A stretch of 64,000 nucleotides of DNA from Segatella hominis. GTDB taxonomy: Bacteria > Bacteroidota > Bacteroidia > Bacteroidales > Bacteroidaceae. Each line of letters starts with the position of its first letter. Within the stretch, counting starts at the first letter, position 1. This document shows positions 51,637 to 60,487 of the stretch, piece by piece. The stretch lies in NCBI RefSeq assembly GCF_019249725.2, contig NZ_CP137559.1, positions 1,673,501 to 1,737,500 on the forward strand, given 5' to 3'. Both the position numbers and the translations under genes were made by a program. The notes below the pieces were generated by a model, which had not been told where the DNA came from, did not search any database, and saw only the letters and a program-made list of their open reading frames with translations.

Positions 51637-52686
51637 TCACTTCACCTCCTTCACCAGGTACATGACTACAGGCAAGTGGTCGCTGAAACCATTGAGCCAT
51701 CTGCCACCAGCCTGAGTGCGCAGCGGAGCACCCTTGTACTGACCTTCCTGCTGGATAAGATAATCGCGGCGGAAAACCTGGTGAGCAAAATACTTCAATG
51801 TAGAGAAATCCTTATTCTTAGCATCCTTGTTGAGCAGGTTTGGCGTAATCACAATCTGATCGAAGAGATTCCAGTTGCCATTATAGAATAAGGTGCCCTT
51901 ACCCTGCTTAGCCAAAATATTATACCATGGATTGTACATATCGTTTGGTCCAACCTGACTGATCTCCGGTTTGGCACTCAACACCTCATGCATACTCTTA
52001 TTGGTAGGATCATCATTCATATCGCCCATTACAAACACCTTCATATCCTTGTTGATGCGGAGCAGACTATCCTTGACAGCCTTGGTTTGGCGGGCACCCG
52101 ACTCCCGATAGAACGGACCAGAAAAACGGCTTGGCCAGTGACAAACGATGACAGCCACATCCTCACCAGCCATTTCACCACGAACAGTGAGGAAACCACG
52201 AGTATAATAAGCACTGTCCTTTGCCTTCTCCTGAACATAAGGCACTAACTTTACATTCTTCACAGAGAAGAGAGAAGGATTGTAGAGGAAAGCACAATCA
52301 ATGCCACGACGGTCTGGACCCTCTATATGACAATATTTCATATTACGGGCCTTCAGAGGAGCCTGCTCTATCAAGTCGTCCAGCACTTTATGATTTTCCA
52401 CCTCTGACAATCCGATGAAAGCACACCCCACCTTAGGCAACTTATCCGTACCCATGTCGGCAAGCGCCTTGGCCATGTTGCGCAACTTATTGGTATATTT
52501 CATTCCGTTCCATCCCTTGGCAGGAAGATATTCGTAATCATTCTTGCCCTCATCATGGCAAGTATCGAAGAGATTCTCCTGGTTATAAAAACCTACAGCA
52601 TAGAGATTGAATCGTTTCTGCCCTTGGGCAAAAGCAGCCAAGCTGACTATCAAGAAGGCCGCAAACATCAATACATTTTTCTTCAT
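51637..52686 (-). CDS. Secreted endonuclease/exonuclease/phosphatase family protein
   Basis: 349 residues. Signal peptide MKKNVLMFAAFLIVSLAAFAQ. EEP fold motifs: NQENLFDT, IGLSEVENHKVLDDL (metal Glu), GPDRRGIDCAF, CHWPSRFSG, VMGDMNDDPTNKS and FSDHLPVVMYL (catalytic His). Acts outside the cytoplasm on nucleic acid or a phosphodiester. It is divergent from the TonB-type receptor and DUF5689 lipoprotein operon, which suggests a shared task in DNA or RNA use. Confidence 0.9.
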   Translation of the reverse strand: MKKNVLMFAAFLIVSLAAFAQGQKRFNLYAVGFYNQENLFDTCHDEGKNDYEYLPAKGWNGMKYTNKLRNMAKALADMGTDKLPKVGCAFIGLSEVENHKVLDDLIEQAPLKARNMKYCHIEGPDRRGIDCAFLYNPSLFSVKNVKLVPYVQEKAKDSAYYTRGFLTVRGEMAGEDVAVIVCHWPSRFSGPFYRESGARQTKAVKDSLLRINKDMKVFVMGDMNDDPTNKSMHEVLSAKPEISQVGPNDMYNPWYNILAKQGKGTLFYNGNWNLFDQIVITPNLLNKDAKNKDFSTLKYFAHQVFRRDYLIQQEGQYKGAPLRTQAGGRWLNGFSDHLPVVMYLVKEVK

Positions 52687-52878
52687 AAATTTATTATTTT
52701 ATTTAGATTATCAAAAATCTTAAGTTAGTAAATGTGCGAAAACTCGCTATCAGAATGCAAATATCGGCATTTTATTTGAAAAAACCGCATACTTAATCAA
52801 AATTTAAACGAAAAAACTTTTAATTTTAAAAAATATTTTGTTACTTTGCAGACATTATTAGTAATTAAACTATAAACT

Positions 52879-55413
52879 ATGCAACAAAAGGTAAAATTAG
52901 CAATGCTTGCGCTCTGTTATGGTCCGCTGGCTTTTGCACAGAATGTTGAGCAAAAGGCTGCATCCAACCTGGACGAGAACGCATTCACATTCACCGAAGC
53001 ACAGTTGGGTGAGGATGATGACATGTCTCAGAATGTAACCATTCTCAACTCTACCTCTAACGTTTATGCATCGGAGGCAGGATTCCTCTTCTCTCCTATG
53101 CGTTACCGTTATCGTAGCTTCAATCAAAAGTATAACGAGGTTTACATCAATGGAGCACCTGTCAACGACATGGAAAGCGGTCAGTTCCGTTTCTCCAACA
53201 TCGGTGGCTTGAACCGTTTCTCCAGAAATGTAGATTTTGCTTTGCCTTTCGAAGGAAACAACTATTCTATGACAGGCATGGCTGGTAGCAACAACTACGA
53301 CTTCCGTGCCGGAAGCATGCAAGTGGGTCAGTATGCCTCAGTTGCTGCTGCCAACAGAAATTACACACTTCGTGGTCTCTACACTTACAGCAGCGGTTTC
53401 AACGACCGTGGCTGGGCATTCAGTGCCGGTCTCACCTACCGATGGGCCAACCGTGGTTATGTGGAGGGTACATTCTACAATGCTTTATCTTACTACATCG
53501 GTGTTCAGAAGAAGTGGAACAATGGTCACTCCCTGAGTATCTCTACCTGGGGCAACCCTACCGAGCGCTCTACACAGGGTGCTTCTACCGACGAGGCTTA
53601 CTGGCTCGCCAACGACCGTTACTACAACCCTTACTGGGGTTATCAGAACGGCCACAAGCGCAATTCGCGCGTTGTCAACGACTTCTCTCCTTCTGCTATC
53701 GCAACATGGGACTGGGACATCAATGATAAATTGAAACTCACAACTTCTGCATTTGCCAAGTACTCTATGTACAAGAGCACCAAGCTCAACTACAACAATG
53801 CAGAGAACCCACAGCCAGATTACTGGAAGAACATGCCAAGCAGCTACTATGACATCTGGAATCCTTCTTCTGTCAACAACAACCCTAATACATGGCAGAG
53901 CTGGAAGAACTCATACGATTTCTGGACAGCAAGCAAGGCTAACCGCCAGATTGACTGGGACCGCCTCTACTATGCTAACGAAAATGCAGCAAAGGCTGGC
54001 AACGAAACAATGTACTACATCCAGGCTAAGCATAATGACAACTTGAACCTCACCTTGTCATCTACGCTTACTGCAAAGGTAACCAAGAACTCCAAACTGG
54101 TGAGCGGCTTCATCTTTGCCAGCAACAGCAACCGTCACTACCAGACTTTGGAGGATATGCTTGGCGGCTCTCTCTTCCACAACATCAATAATTACGCTCT
54201 CGGAAAGTATCCAGCTACTGATCCAAGAGTTCAGTATGACTTAAACCGTCCTAACGCCCCAGTCAACGAAGGCGACAAGTTCGGTTATGATTACAAGATT
54301 GAAGTGATGAAGGGCTTGCTCTGGACATCTTACACTGCAGAATTAGGCAGATTCCAGACTATGTTCAGCGCTAAGTTGGGTCAGACCAATATGCGCCGTC
54401 ATGGCTATATGCGCAATGGTATGGCTGCTGAAAACTCTTATGGCAACAGCGGAATCGCCAGAATGGGCGAAGGTGGTGCCAAGGGTAGCATCAGCTTCGA
54501 CGCCGGTCGCGGTCATGCGTTCAAATTAGGTGTTGGCTACGAGTGGCAGCCACCTAAGGCTAACACAGCATTCGTATCTCCTGAGATTCAGAATGACTTT
54601 GTGAGAGATTTGCATGATGAGCATATCTTCAGCAGCGAGTTCGCTTACCAATACCAGAACTCATGGATGCACGCCAACCTGAATGCATACTATAGCCGTC
54701 TTGACCATGTTACTGAGTGGCAGAACTTCTATAGTGATATGGACAACTCGTTCGTATATTTCAGTCTTCCTGGCTTGCAGAAGGAATACTATGGTGTAGA
54801 ATTGGGTCTCGACTTCAAACTCACATCTTTCCTCAACTTCAAGGCTATCGGTACTTTGAGCGACAACAGAATCCTCAAGAATATTGAGACTACACGTTCT
54901 GAGTCTGTCACAGGCGACTTGAATACTGAAATGACATATATTAAAGGTATGCGCGAGAGCGGAACTCCTCTCAACGTAGGAAGCCTTGGCTTGAGCTATC
55001 ATGCAGGTGGCTGGTTCATCGACCTCAATGCCAACTACTACGACCGCATCTACCTGTCATACGCACCTATCTACCGCACCCAGTCTGAGTTATCTCGCCT
55101 CAACGCATTCGACAACTTCGGCAACCTGATGCCAGGTTATACAGACCAGTCTAAAGGTCATGGTGGCTGGATGGTTGACGGCAGCATCGGTAAGAGCGTA
55201 CGCTTGAAGCACGGCAGCTTGAACTTCAACTTGATGATTACCAACATTCTGAACAACCAGAAGATCGTATCTGGCGGTTATGAGCAGAGCCGAAGCGATT
55301 TCTCAGGTAATGGTGATAGCAGCAAGGAGCGCGTTTACAAGTTCTCCAAGAACCCTAAGAAGTATTACGTATTCGGAACAAATGGTATGTTCCAGGTTTC
55401 TTATAGATTCTAA
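52879..55413 (+). CDS. TonB-dependent receptor-like outer-membrane protein
   Basis: 844 residues. Signal peptide (about 1-20, ALCYGPLAFAQ), a short plug-type region (FTEAQLGEDDDMSQNVTILN, NEVYINGAPVNDMESGQFRF), then a long barrel rich in aromatic strands ending MFQVSYRF, the outer-membrane terminal signature. No carboxypeptidase-like domain and no SusD partner. The two OB-fold lipoproteins directly downstream replace the usual SusD and suggest binding of a nucleic acid or other polyanion. A TTACTTTG box lies upstream. Confidence 0.85.
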   Translation: MQQKVKLAMLALCYGPLAFAQNVEQKAASNLDENAFTFTEAQLGEDDDMSQNVTILNSTSNVYASEAGFLFSPMRYRYRSFNQKYNEVYINGAPVNDMESGQFRFSNIGGLNRFSRNVDFALPFEGNNYSMTGMAGSNNYDFRAGSMQVGQYASVAAANRNYTLRGLYTYSSGFNDRGWAFSAGLTYRWANRGYVEGTFYNALSYYIGVQKKWNNGHSLSISTWGNPTERSTQGASTDEAYWLANDRYYNPYWGYQNGHKRNSRVVNDFSPSAIATWDWDINDKLKLTTSAFAKYSMYKSTKLNYNNAENPQPDYWKNMPSSYYDIWNPSSVNNNPNTWQSWKNSYDFWTASKANRQIDWDRLYYANENAAKAGNETMYYIQAKHNDNLNLTLSSTLTAKVTKNSKLVSGFIFASNSNRHYQTLEDMLGGSLFHNINNYALGKYPATDPRVQYDLNRPNAPVNEGDKFGYDYKIEVMKGLLWTSYTAELGRFQTMFSAKLGQTNMRRHGYMRNGMAAENSYGNSGIARMGEGGAKGSISFDAGRGHAFKLGVGYEWQPPKANTAFVSPEIQNDFVRDLHDEHIFSSEFAYQYQNSWMHANLNAYYSRLDHVTEWQNFYSDMDNSFVYFSLPGLQKEYYGVELGLDFKLTSFLNFKAIGTLSDNRILKNIETTRSESVTGDLNTEMTYIKGMRESGTPLNVGSLGLSYHAGGWFIDLNANYYDRIYLSYAPIYRTQSELSRLNAFDNFGNLMPGYTDQSKGHGGWMVDGSIGKSVRLKHGSLNFNLMITNILNNQKIVSGGYEQSRSDFSGNGDSSKERVYKFSKNPKKYYVFGTNGMFQVSYRF

Positions 55414-55427
55414 TAAAAAGGAAAGAT

Positions 55428-56669
55428 ATGAAAAAAATATTATTCATAGCAATGGCTTTTGCCAGTATGTTTTTTGCATCTTGCATGGGCGATGGTTATG
55501 CTGATCCTGATAATACGATTAAGGTGCCTGCGGCTCCTGTCGGTGACAATAATATCAAGGAGAAGAATGTCATCACAATTGCACAGCTGAAGGAAGACTA
55601 CAACAGCCTCATTGCTAATAAGAGATATGAACAGATAGACAAGGACATCCAGATCAAAGGTTACATTACTGGTAATGATCTCGGTGGCAACCTTTACAAC
55701 GAGGTTTGTCTGCAGGACGAGACGGGTGGTATCTTGGTTTGCATCAACAAGGGTGCTCTCTATGGCGAACTTCCTGTTGGTCAGCAAATTCTCATCAATC
55801 TGAAGGGCCTCTACATTGGTGGTTACGGTTCTCAGGCTGAGTTGGGCGGTGTCTATACCAACAGCACTACGGGTGCACAGTCTATCGGTAAGGTTGACCG
55901 CTACGAGTGGAACAAGCATTTCAAGATTTTGGGTTCTCCAGACGCAGCCAAGGCTGAAAGTTTGGTAGAGGTGTTCGACAAGACCAAGATCAAGGATGCT
56001 GACTATCTGAAGTCTTGCTCTGGCAAGTTGATGCGCATTGAGAATGTACAGTTCTCTCAGGCTGACGGTAAGGCCGTTTATGCCCCAGAGACAGAAAAGG
56101 ACAAGACCAACTGCGTGAACCGCAACTTGACTGATGCAGAAACCCAAACACCTATCAGTGCTTCCAACCTCTTGGTTCGCACTTCAGCTTATGCCAAGTT
56201 TGCCAATGTCGCTTTGCCAAAGGACCCTGTCAACATTACAGGTATTTTCACCCGTTTCAACAATGTTTGGCAGATTCTGATCCGTACAAGCAATGATGTA
56301 GAGACTGCGCTGAATGTTCCTGGTGGAACCAAGGAAGAACCTTACACTGTGACCAACGCGCTCAAACTCATCAATGCTGGTAAATATACAACAGATAAAG
56401 TTTATACTACCGGAATCATCTGCGAGGTAGGTAGCGTTGATACAGGCTCGTACGGTAATGCTACATATTCTATCTCTGAAGATGGAAAGGCTGTTGCCGG
56501 CAAGATGATCAAGGTATTCCGCGGCTTCAATCTCGACAACCAGAAATGGACAGAAGAGACAAAGGGCACCCTTGCCGTAGGAAAGAAGGTTGTCATCTAT
56601 GGAACATTGACGATGTACAATGGCACTCCAGAAATTGACAGCGGAAACTACCTCATCTCTATCAAGTAA
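55428..56669 (+). CDS. DUF5689 OB-fold lipoprotein
   Basis: 413 residues. Lipobox SMFFASC. The central part is the DUF5689 pattern (ITIAQLKEDYNSLIANKRYEQ, IQIKGYITGNDLGGNLYNEV, QILINLKGLYIGGYG), an OB-fold-like domain, then a second OB-like domain (YTVTNALKLINAGKY, KTYTTGIICEVGSV-type strand, LAVGKKVVIYGTLTMYNGTP). Surface lipoprotein, 15 bases after the receptor. DUF5689 proteins are thought to bind nucleic acid or related ligands; unproven. Confidence 0.85.
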   Translation: MKKILFIAMAFASMFFASCMGDGYADPDNTIKVPAAPVGDNNIKEKNVITIAQLKEDYNSLIANKRYEQIDKDIQIKGYITGNDLGGNLYNEVCLQDETGGILVCINKGALYGELPVGQQILINLKGLYIGGYGSQAELGGVYTNSTTGAQSIGKVDRYEWNKHFKILGSPDAAKAESLVEVFDKTKIKDADYLKSCSGKLMRIENVQFSQADGKAVYAPETEKDKTNCVNRNLTDAETQTPISASNLLVRTSAYAKFANVALPKDPVNITGIFTRFNNVWQILIRTSNDVETALNVPGGTKEEPYTVTNALKLINAGKYTTDKVYTTGIICEVGSVDTGSYGNATYSISEDGKAVAGKMIKVFRGFNLDNQKWTEETKGTLAVGKKVVIYGTLTMYNGTPEIDSGNYLISIK

Positions 56670-56704
56670 TTCATCCATTAGAAATTTTTAAATAGAATAA
56701 CAAT

Positions 56705-58102
56705 ATGAAAAAGATTATATATTCATTGTTAGTGTTGGCTATGGCAGCCTTTACTTTCAGCAGTTGCGAGGACGTTCCTGCTCCTTACGACATGCCTACT
56801 AAGCCAGAGACTCCAGAACTTCAGCCTACAGGTTCTGGTACAGCTGCAGACCCATTCAATATTGCTGCAGTAGAAAAGTATATTGACGAAGGCGGAAGTG
56901 CAGAAACAGAAATCTATGTTAAGGGTAAGGTTGTATCTGTAAAACCGGGAAGCTTCGATCCTCAATATGGTAGCTTGAAATATTATATTTCAGAAGATGG
57001 TACAGCTACAAATCAGTTCTATGTATATAATGGCTATGCAGGTCCTAACCGTACAAAGTTCTCTGGAGAAGATGCTTTGAAACCAGGCGATGAAGTTGTC
57101 ATCTGTGGAAAGGTTGATAACTACCAAGGTACAAAAGAATTCCTCGTTGGCAACTATATAGTATCTCTTAATGGTCAAGGTGGAACCACTACTCCAGATA
57201 CACCTGCAGGCGAAGCCAAGGGTACTGGTACAGAGGCTGATCCTTTCAACAGCATAGCTGCTAACAACTTGGCTACTTCTTTAGGATCAGGTGAGGTTTC
57301 AGATAAGGAATACTACATCAAGGGTAAGATTCAAGAAATTAAGGATCAGTTCGCAGCACAATTCGGTAACGCCACATTCTATATTGCTGATGATGAAAAC
57401 AGTCAAAAATTCCTGATATTCCGCACTTACTACTTTGGTGGCGAGAAATGGAAAGAAGGCGATGGTCAACTCAAGATTGGTGACGAGGTTGTAGTTTGTG
57501 CCAAACTTATCAACTACATGGGTAACACTCCTGAGACAAATCAGGGCGGCAAACTCATCTCAGTAAATGGCAAGACCAGCATCGAGGGTGGCAGCGAGAC
57601 TCCAGACACACCTTCTACTGGCGACACAACAACACCTAACGGTGATTTCGAGACTTGGGTAGACGGCAAGCCTAACAACTGGAAGACAGCCTCTACAGCA
57701 TGTAATGCTACTCTCACTCAGAGCACAGACGCCCATAACGGAAAGTATTCTGTAAAGGTAGGTGGTTCTACAACAGCCAACAAGCGCCTTGGCTACAAGG
57801 AAATGGAGCTTAAAGCAGGCACTTATAAGATTAAGTATTATGTAAAGGCAGCTACAGCAACAGGCGCATCTGTACAGTCTGGTTTTGTTGATATAACAGC
57901 AGAAGGTAAAGCTGGAAACTACGTATATTCAGGCTACATCAACGATATCCCAAACACAAAATGGACACTTGTCGAGCAAGAATTGGTCATTCCATCAGAT
58001 GGAAAATATTGCATCGTTATCATGAATGCTAAGAGGCCAGGTGGTGATGTTCTCATTGACGATCTCACTTTGACTCTCGGCAAGACTGTTATCATTAAAT
58101 AA
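56705..58102 (+). CDS. OB-fold repeat lipoprotein with C-terminal carbohydrate-binding-like domain
   Basis: 465 residues. Lipobox TFSSC. Two similar OB-type units (about 40-155 and 170-285): each has GTxADPFN, an IYVKGKVVSVK or YYIKGKIQEIK strand, and GDEVVICGKV or GDEVVVCAKL. A Thr-rich linker leads to a C-terminal jelly-roll-like part (NGDFETWVDGKPNNWKTAS, GVVGDVLIDDLTL-like end) similar to carbohydrate-binding modules. Last gene of the receptor operon before a terminator. Ligand unknown. Confidence 0.82.
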   Translation: MKKIIYSLLVLAMAAFTFSSCEDVPAPYDMPTKPETPELQPTGSGTAADPFNIAAVEKYIDEGGSAETEIYVKGKVVSVKPGSFDPQYGSLKYYISEDGTATNQFYVYNGYAGPNRTKFSGEDALKPGDEVVICGKVDNYQGTKEFLVGNYIVSLNGQGGTTTPDTPAGEAKGTGTEADPFNSIAANNLATSLGSGEVSDKEYYIKGKIQEIKDQFAAQFGNATFYIADDENSQKFLIFRTYYFGGEKWKEGDGQLKIGDEVVVCAKLINYMGNTPETNQGGKLISVNGKTSIEGGSETPDTPSTGDTTTPNGDFETWVDGKPNNWKTASTACNATLTQSTDAHNGKYSVKVGGSTTANKRLGYKEMELKAGTYKIKYYVKAATATGASVQSGFVDITAEGKAGNYVYSGYINDIPNTKWTLVEQELVIPSDGKYCIVIMNAKRPGGDVLIDDLTLTLGKTVIIK

Positions 58103-58126
58103 ACTATATTTGGCGTTTTCATATTT

Positions 58127-58159
58127 CCCCATTGCCTCTCATCAGGCAATGGGGATTTT
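58127..58159 (+). terminator. Terminator of the receptor operon
   Basis: CCCCATTGCCT pairs with AGGCAATGGGG, followed by ATTTTG. Confidence 0.85.
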
Positions 58160-58333
58160 GTTTTCAGCTATGTTTCTTGTGTTCTGTCAAATTCCTCCAG
58201 AAGTTCCAGATATGCCCTTCAAGCGGTCCCTCGATGAACACGTGATGGGGAACTGGTGAACAAGAGACGAGCAACGAGGGATCACGAGGCGGGCAACGAG
58301 TGCCCAAACCGAGAACCACAATTTGGGTGTAGT

Positions 58334-58493
58334 TTCCTATATTTAGTTGACTACATAGTTCCTTATTCCTATTGTAAGTTGACAATTATTTTCTCTATTC
58401 CTAATTCTACTTGTCAATCTTCTATCTTATTCCTAGTTAGTATTTACATACTTCATTCTAGTTCCTAATAGAAGTAGACAAAGGACCCACCCC
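58334..58493. repeat. Five degenerate units at exact 32-bp period
   Basis: TTCCTA starts at 58334, 58366, 58398, 58430 and 58462, always 32 bases apart. Several units continue into AGTTGAC or its variant about 9 bases later. The fifth merges with the left end of the IS3 element. Bases 58160-58333 hold no gene. Confidence 0.6.
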
Positions 58494-58535
58494 TAGGGGT
58501 GGATCGCGGTTTTTACAATTTTGCTGCAAAATTAA

Positions 58536-59501
58536 TCATTTTTCCTGAACTGACAAGGATTTTATGTACTTTTCCCTATAACTTGTCCAATTTTTCTTTA
58601 AACTTCCCTTTTGTTTCGCAGCTTCCTTTGGTGTTAGCATCCCGATACTTCCATGAGGGCGTAACTCATTGTAAAAGTGTACTGCCCTTTCTAAAGCCTC
58701 TTCTACTTCCTGTAAAGAAGTAAAAGAAAGCCCCATGAATAACTCGTTCTTCAACGTGTTATTGACACGCTCTGCTACAGCATTATCCTTCGGATTGCCA
58801 CATTCTGTCATGCTAGGTATGATACCGTATTCCCTTAGTAATTTGATGTATTCGTTACTAGCATATTGTACACCTCTATCGGAATGATGGATTGGTGTAA
58901 TAATATCCTTATAACTTTCCATGCGCATTAAGGCCATGTTTAGGGCTTTCAAAGGGAACCTGGTGGAGAGTGACTCACCGACAGAATAGCCAATGATTTC
59001 TTTTGTGTAATAATCCGTAATCAAAGAAATGTAGCAGAAATGATAAGTGCCTTGTTCGGCATCATCCCAAATCTTCTGATATGTAATGTCGCTCACCCAA
59101 ACTTCATTGGGTGATGATGGTATCAGTTCTTTTATCTTGTTGGGGTATGTGGGTAACCCATGACGAGAGTCCGTTGTACGAGGTTTTCGGTTGGAAGAAC
59201 GCACTCCCAACTTGTACCTTGATATTATATCCTCGAAACGGCAATGTCCCATGGCGTTCTCTTCTCCAAACTCCTTGCAATACATCAGCCAGAGTTTACG
59301 ACCGCCGATACCTGGATCTTGCTTTCTAATAGACTTAACATACTCTATTACAAACGATTCCTCTGCCAAGGCTGCAAGCATATTGTCTTCGTGCTGATAA
59401 TACGCTTGACGAGTAAACCCAAACAGTTTACAGAGGCCAGAAACACTATAGTTTTTGTCCTCTGCACGAAGTTCCTTTACTGTTTGGGTCCAGATTTTTT
59501 T
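58536..59501 (-). CDS. IS3 transposase orfB (DDE integrase), reached by -1 frameshift
   Basis: The C-terminal 281 residues have the DDE domain: WVSDITYQKI (first Asp), HHSDRGVQYAS (second Asp) and NAVAERVNNTLKNEL (Glu). The frame stays open upstream (TVKELRAEDKNYSVSGLCKL) to the slippery run at 59495-59501, seven A on the minus strand in A-AAA-AAA phase with orfA. Ribosomes shifting -1 there would make the OrfAB transposase. Confidence 0.88.
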   Translation of the reverse strand, partial: KKIWTQTVKELRAEDKNYSVSGLCKLFGFTRQAYYQHEDNMLAALAEESFVIEYVKSIRKQDPGIGGRKLWLMYCKEFGEENAMGHCRFEDIISRYKLGVRSSNRKPRTTDSRHGLPTYPNKIKELIPSSPNEVWVSDITYQKIWDDAEQGTYHFCYISLITDYYTKEIIGYSVGESLSTRFPLKALNMALMRMESYKDIITPIHHSDRGVQYASNEYIKLLREYGIIPSMTECGNPKDNAVAERVNNTLKNELFMGLSFTSLQEVEEALERAVHFYNELRPHGSIGMLTPKEAAKQKGSLKKNWTSYREKYIKSLSVQEK

Positions 59502-59824
59502 CGCACAGGAATCTTATAAAGACGCTCTGCAATATCAATCATCTTGTTATAGGCGGCAGCTGCCATCTTTGCCTCATGGAGTTCTTGCTCCATAGCTGCC
59601 AAGCGTTTCTTCAATTCAATGTTCTCCTGCGAGAGATTTTCTGGTGTTGCATTTTGCTTCATTTCTTCTACGATTTGTGGATTATTGGTTGCAAAGTTAC
59701 CAAGAATTCTGTAAACTGAAGTACTGCTAATTGACATTTTTGCCATAATTTCTCTAACTGGTACATGATACTGATAATAACTGCGAGCTATGCTCAACGC
59801 TAAATCCATTTTGTCTTTGTCCAT
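59477..59824 (-). CDS. IS3 orfA helix-turn-helix protein
   Basis: 115 residues. An N-terminal helix-turn-helix (VPVREIMAKMSISSTSVYRI) and a C-terminal leucine-zipper coiled coil (ENIELKKRLAAMEQELHEAK). It ends at IPVRKKSGPKQ after the slippery run. Typical OrfA length and layout. Confidence 0.85.
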   Translation of the reverse strand: MDKDKMDLALSIARSYYQYHVPVREIMAKMSISSTSVYRILGNFATNNPQIVEEMKQNATPENLSQENIELKKRLAAMEQELHEAKMAAAAYNKMIDIAERLYKIPVRKKSGPKQ

Positions 59825-59936
59825 ATTTGTTATTTTTAAGTTGATTTATACTGTGTCAACTTTTTCTAGGACAAGACAGGGCAATATATCTGTGATAATA
59901 AAAAAAGAGTAAAAGAAAGAAAAACATCAGGAAATA

Positions 59937-59968
59937 TTTGGCAGAAAGAAGAAAAAGTCGTAACTTTG
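59937..59968 (+). promoter_or_regulatory. Promoter of rpmE2
   Basis: TTTG (59937-59940), 20-base spacer, TAACTTTG (59961-59968). The leader is about 110 bases. Confidence 0.8.
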
Positions 59969-59974
59969 CACCCT

Positions 59975-60082
59975 GTTAAGTGTAAAGGCTATAATGGGCA
60001 TGCACCGAAAGGACATGAGATGATGCGAAGAACATCCCCATAACGTCTATTTTTAATAACCCAATAAAAATAAAAAAGAAAA
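59975..60082 (+). promoter_or_regulatory. Candidate L31 leader RNA
   Basis: The 5' leader contains CTATAATGGGCATGCACC, then GAAAGGACATGAGATGATGC and ACATCCCCATAACG, able to form nested pairings (ATGGG with CCCAT). Autoregulatory leaders before L31 genes are described in several phyla including Bacteroidia. The assignment is from position and general look only. Confidence 0.4.
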
Positions 60083-60334
60083 ATGAAAAAAGGTATTCAT
60101 CCAGAGAACTATCGTCCTGTAGTATTCAAAGATATGTCTAATGGCGACATGTTCCTCTCTCAGTCAACATGCAAGACTAACGACACTGTTGAGTTCGAAG
60201 GCGAGACTTATCCAGTAGTAAAGATTGAAATCTCTAGCACTTCTCACCCATTCTATACAGGTAAGAGCAAGCTTGTTGATACTGCAGGTCGCGTTGACCG
60301 CTTCATGAACCGTTACGGTAAGTTGAAGAAGTAA
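60083..60334 (+). CDS. rpmE2: 50S ribosomal protein L31, type B
   Basis: 83 residues, starting [20 protein letters not shown] and ending [15 protein letters not shown]. It lacks the four zinc-binding cysteines of the C+ form, so it is the C- (type B) paralog. Highly biased codons fit a ribosomal gene. Confidence 0.95.
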   Translation: MKKGIHPENYRPVVFKDMSNGDMFLSQSTCKTNDTVEFEGETYPVVKIEISSTSHPFYTGKSKLVDTAGRVDRFMNRYGKLKK

Positions 60335-60373
60335 TATACCTTTTCATTTAAAGGATATATTATCGCAAGATAC

Positions 60374-60422
60374 AAAAGTGCGTTCGAGCGTAGTTGCATA
60401 TACGCTGGTACGCACTTTTTTC
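60374..60422 (+). terminator. Terminator of rpmE2
   Basis: AAAAGTGCGT/ACGCACTTTT with inner AGCGTA/TACGCT pairing, followed by TTCGG. Confidence 0.85.
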
Positions 60423-60487
60423 GGTTTTATACATTTCTACGAGAATGACTATTTTTATATTACAAATTATATTCTAACACGACTTCT

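Larger units (their letters stand above)
58456..59878 (-). mobile_element. IS3 family insertion sequence
   Basis: Carries orfA and orfB on the minus strand. The proposed ends TCTAGTTCCTAATAGAAG (left, plus strand) and TCTTGTCCTAGAAAAAG (right, minus strand) are imperfect inverted repeats, so the exact borders are uncertain by a few bases. Length about 1.4 kb is normal for IS3. No clear target duplication was found. Confidence 0.75.

Noticed and set aside
58164..58385. 73-codon minus-strand frame
   Set aside because: No recognisable domain and it runs into the 32-bp periodic repeats.
58334..58493. CRISPR-like array
   Set aside because: Only six bases are fully conserved per unit and it abuts an IS end.
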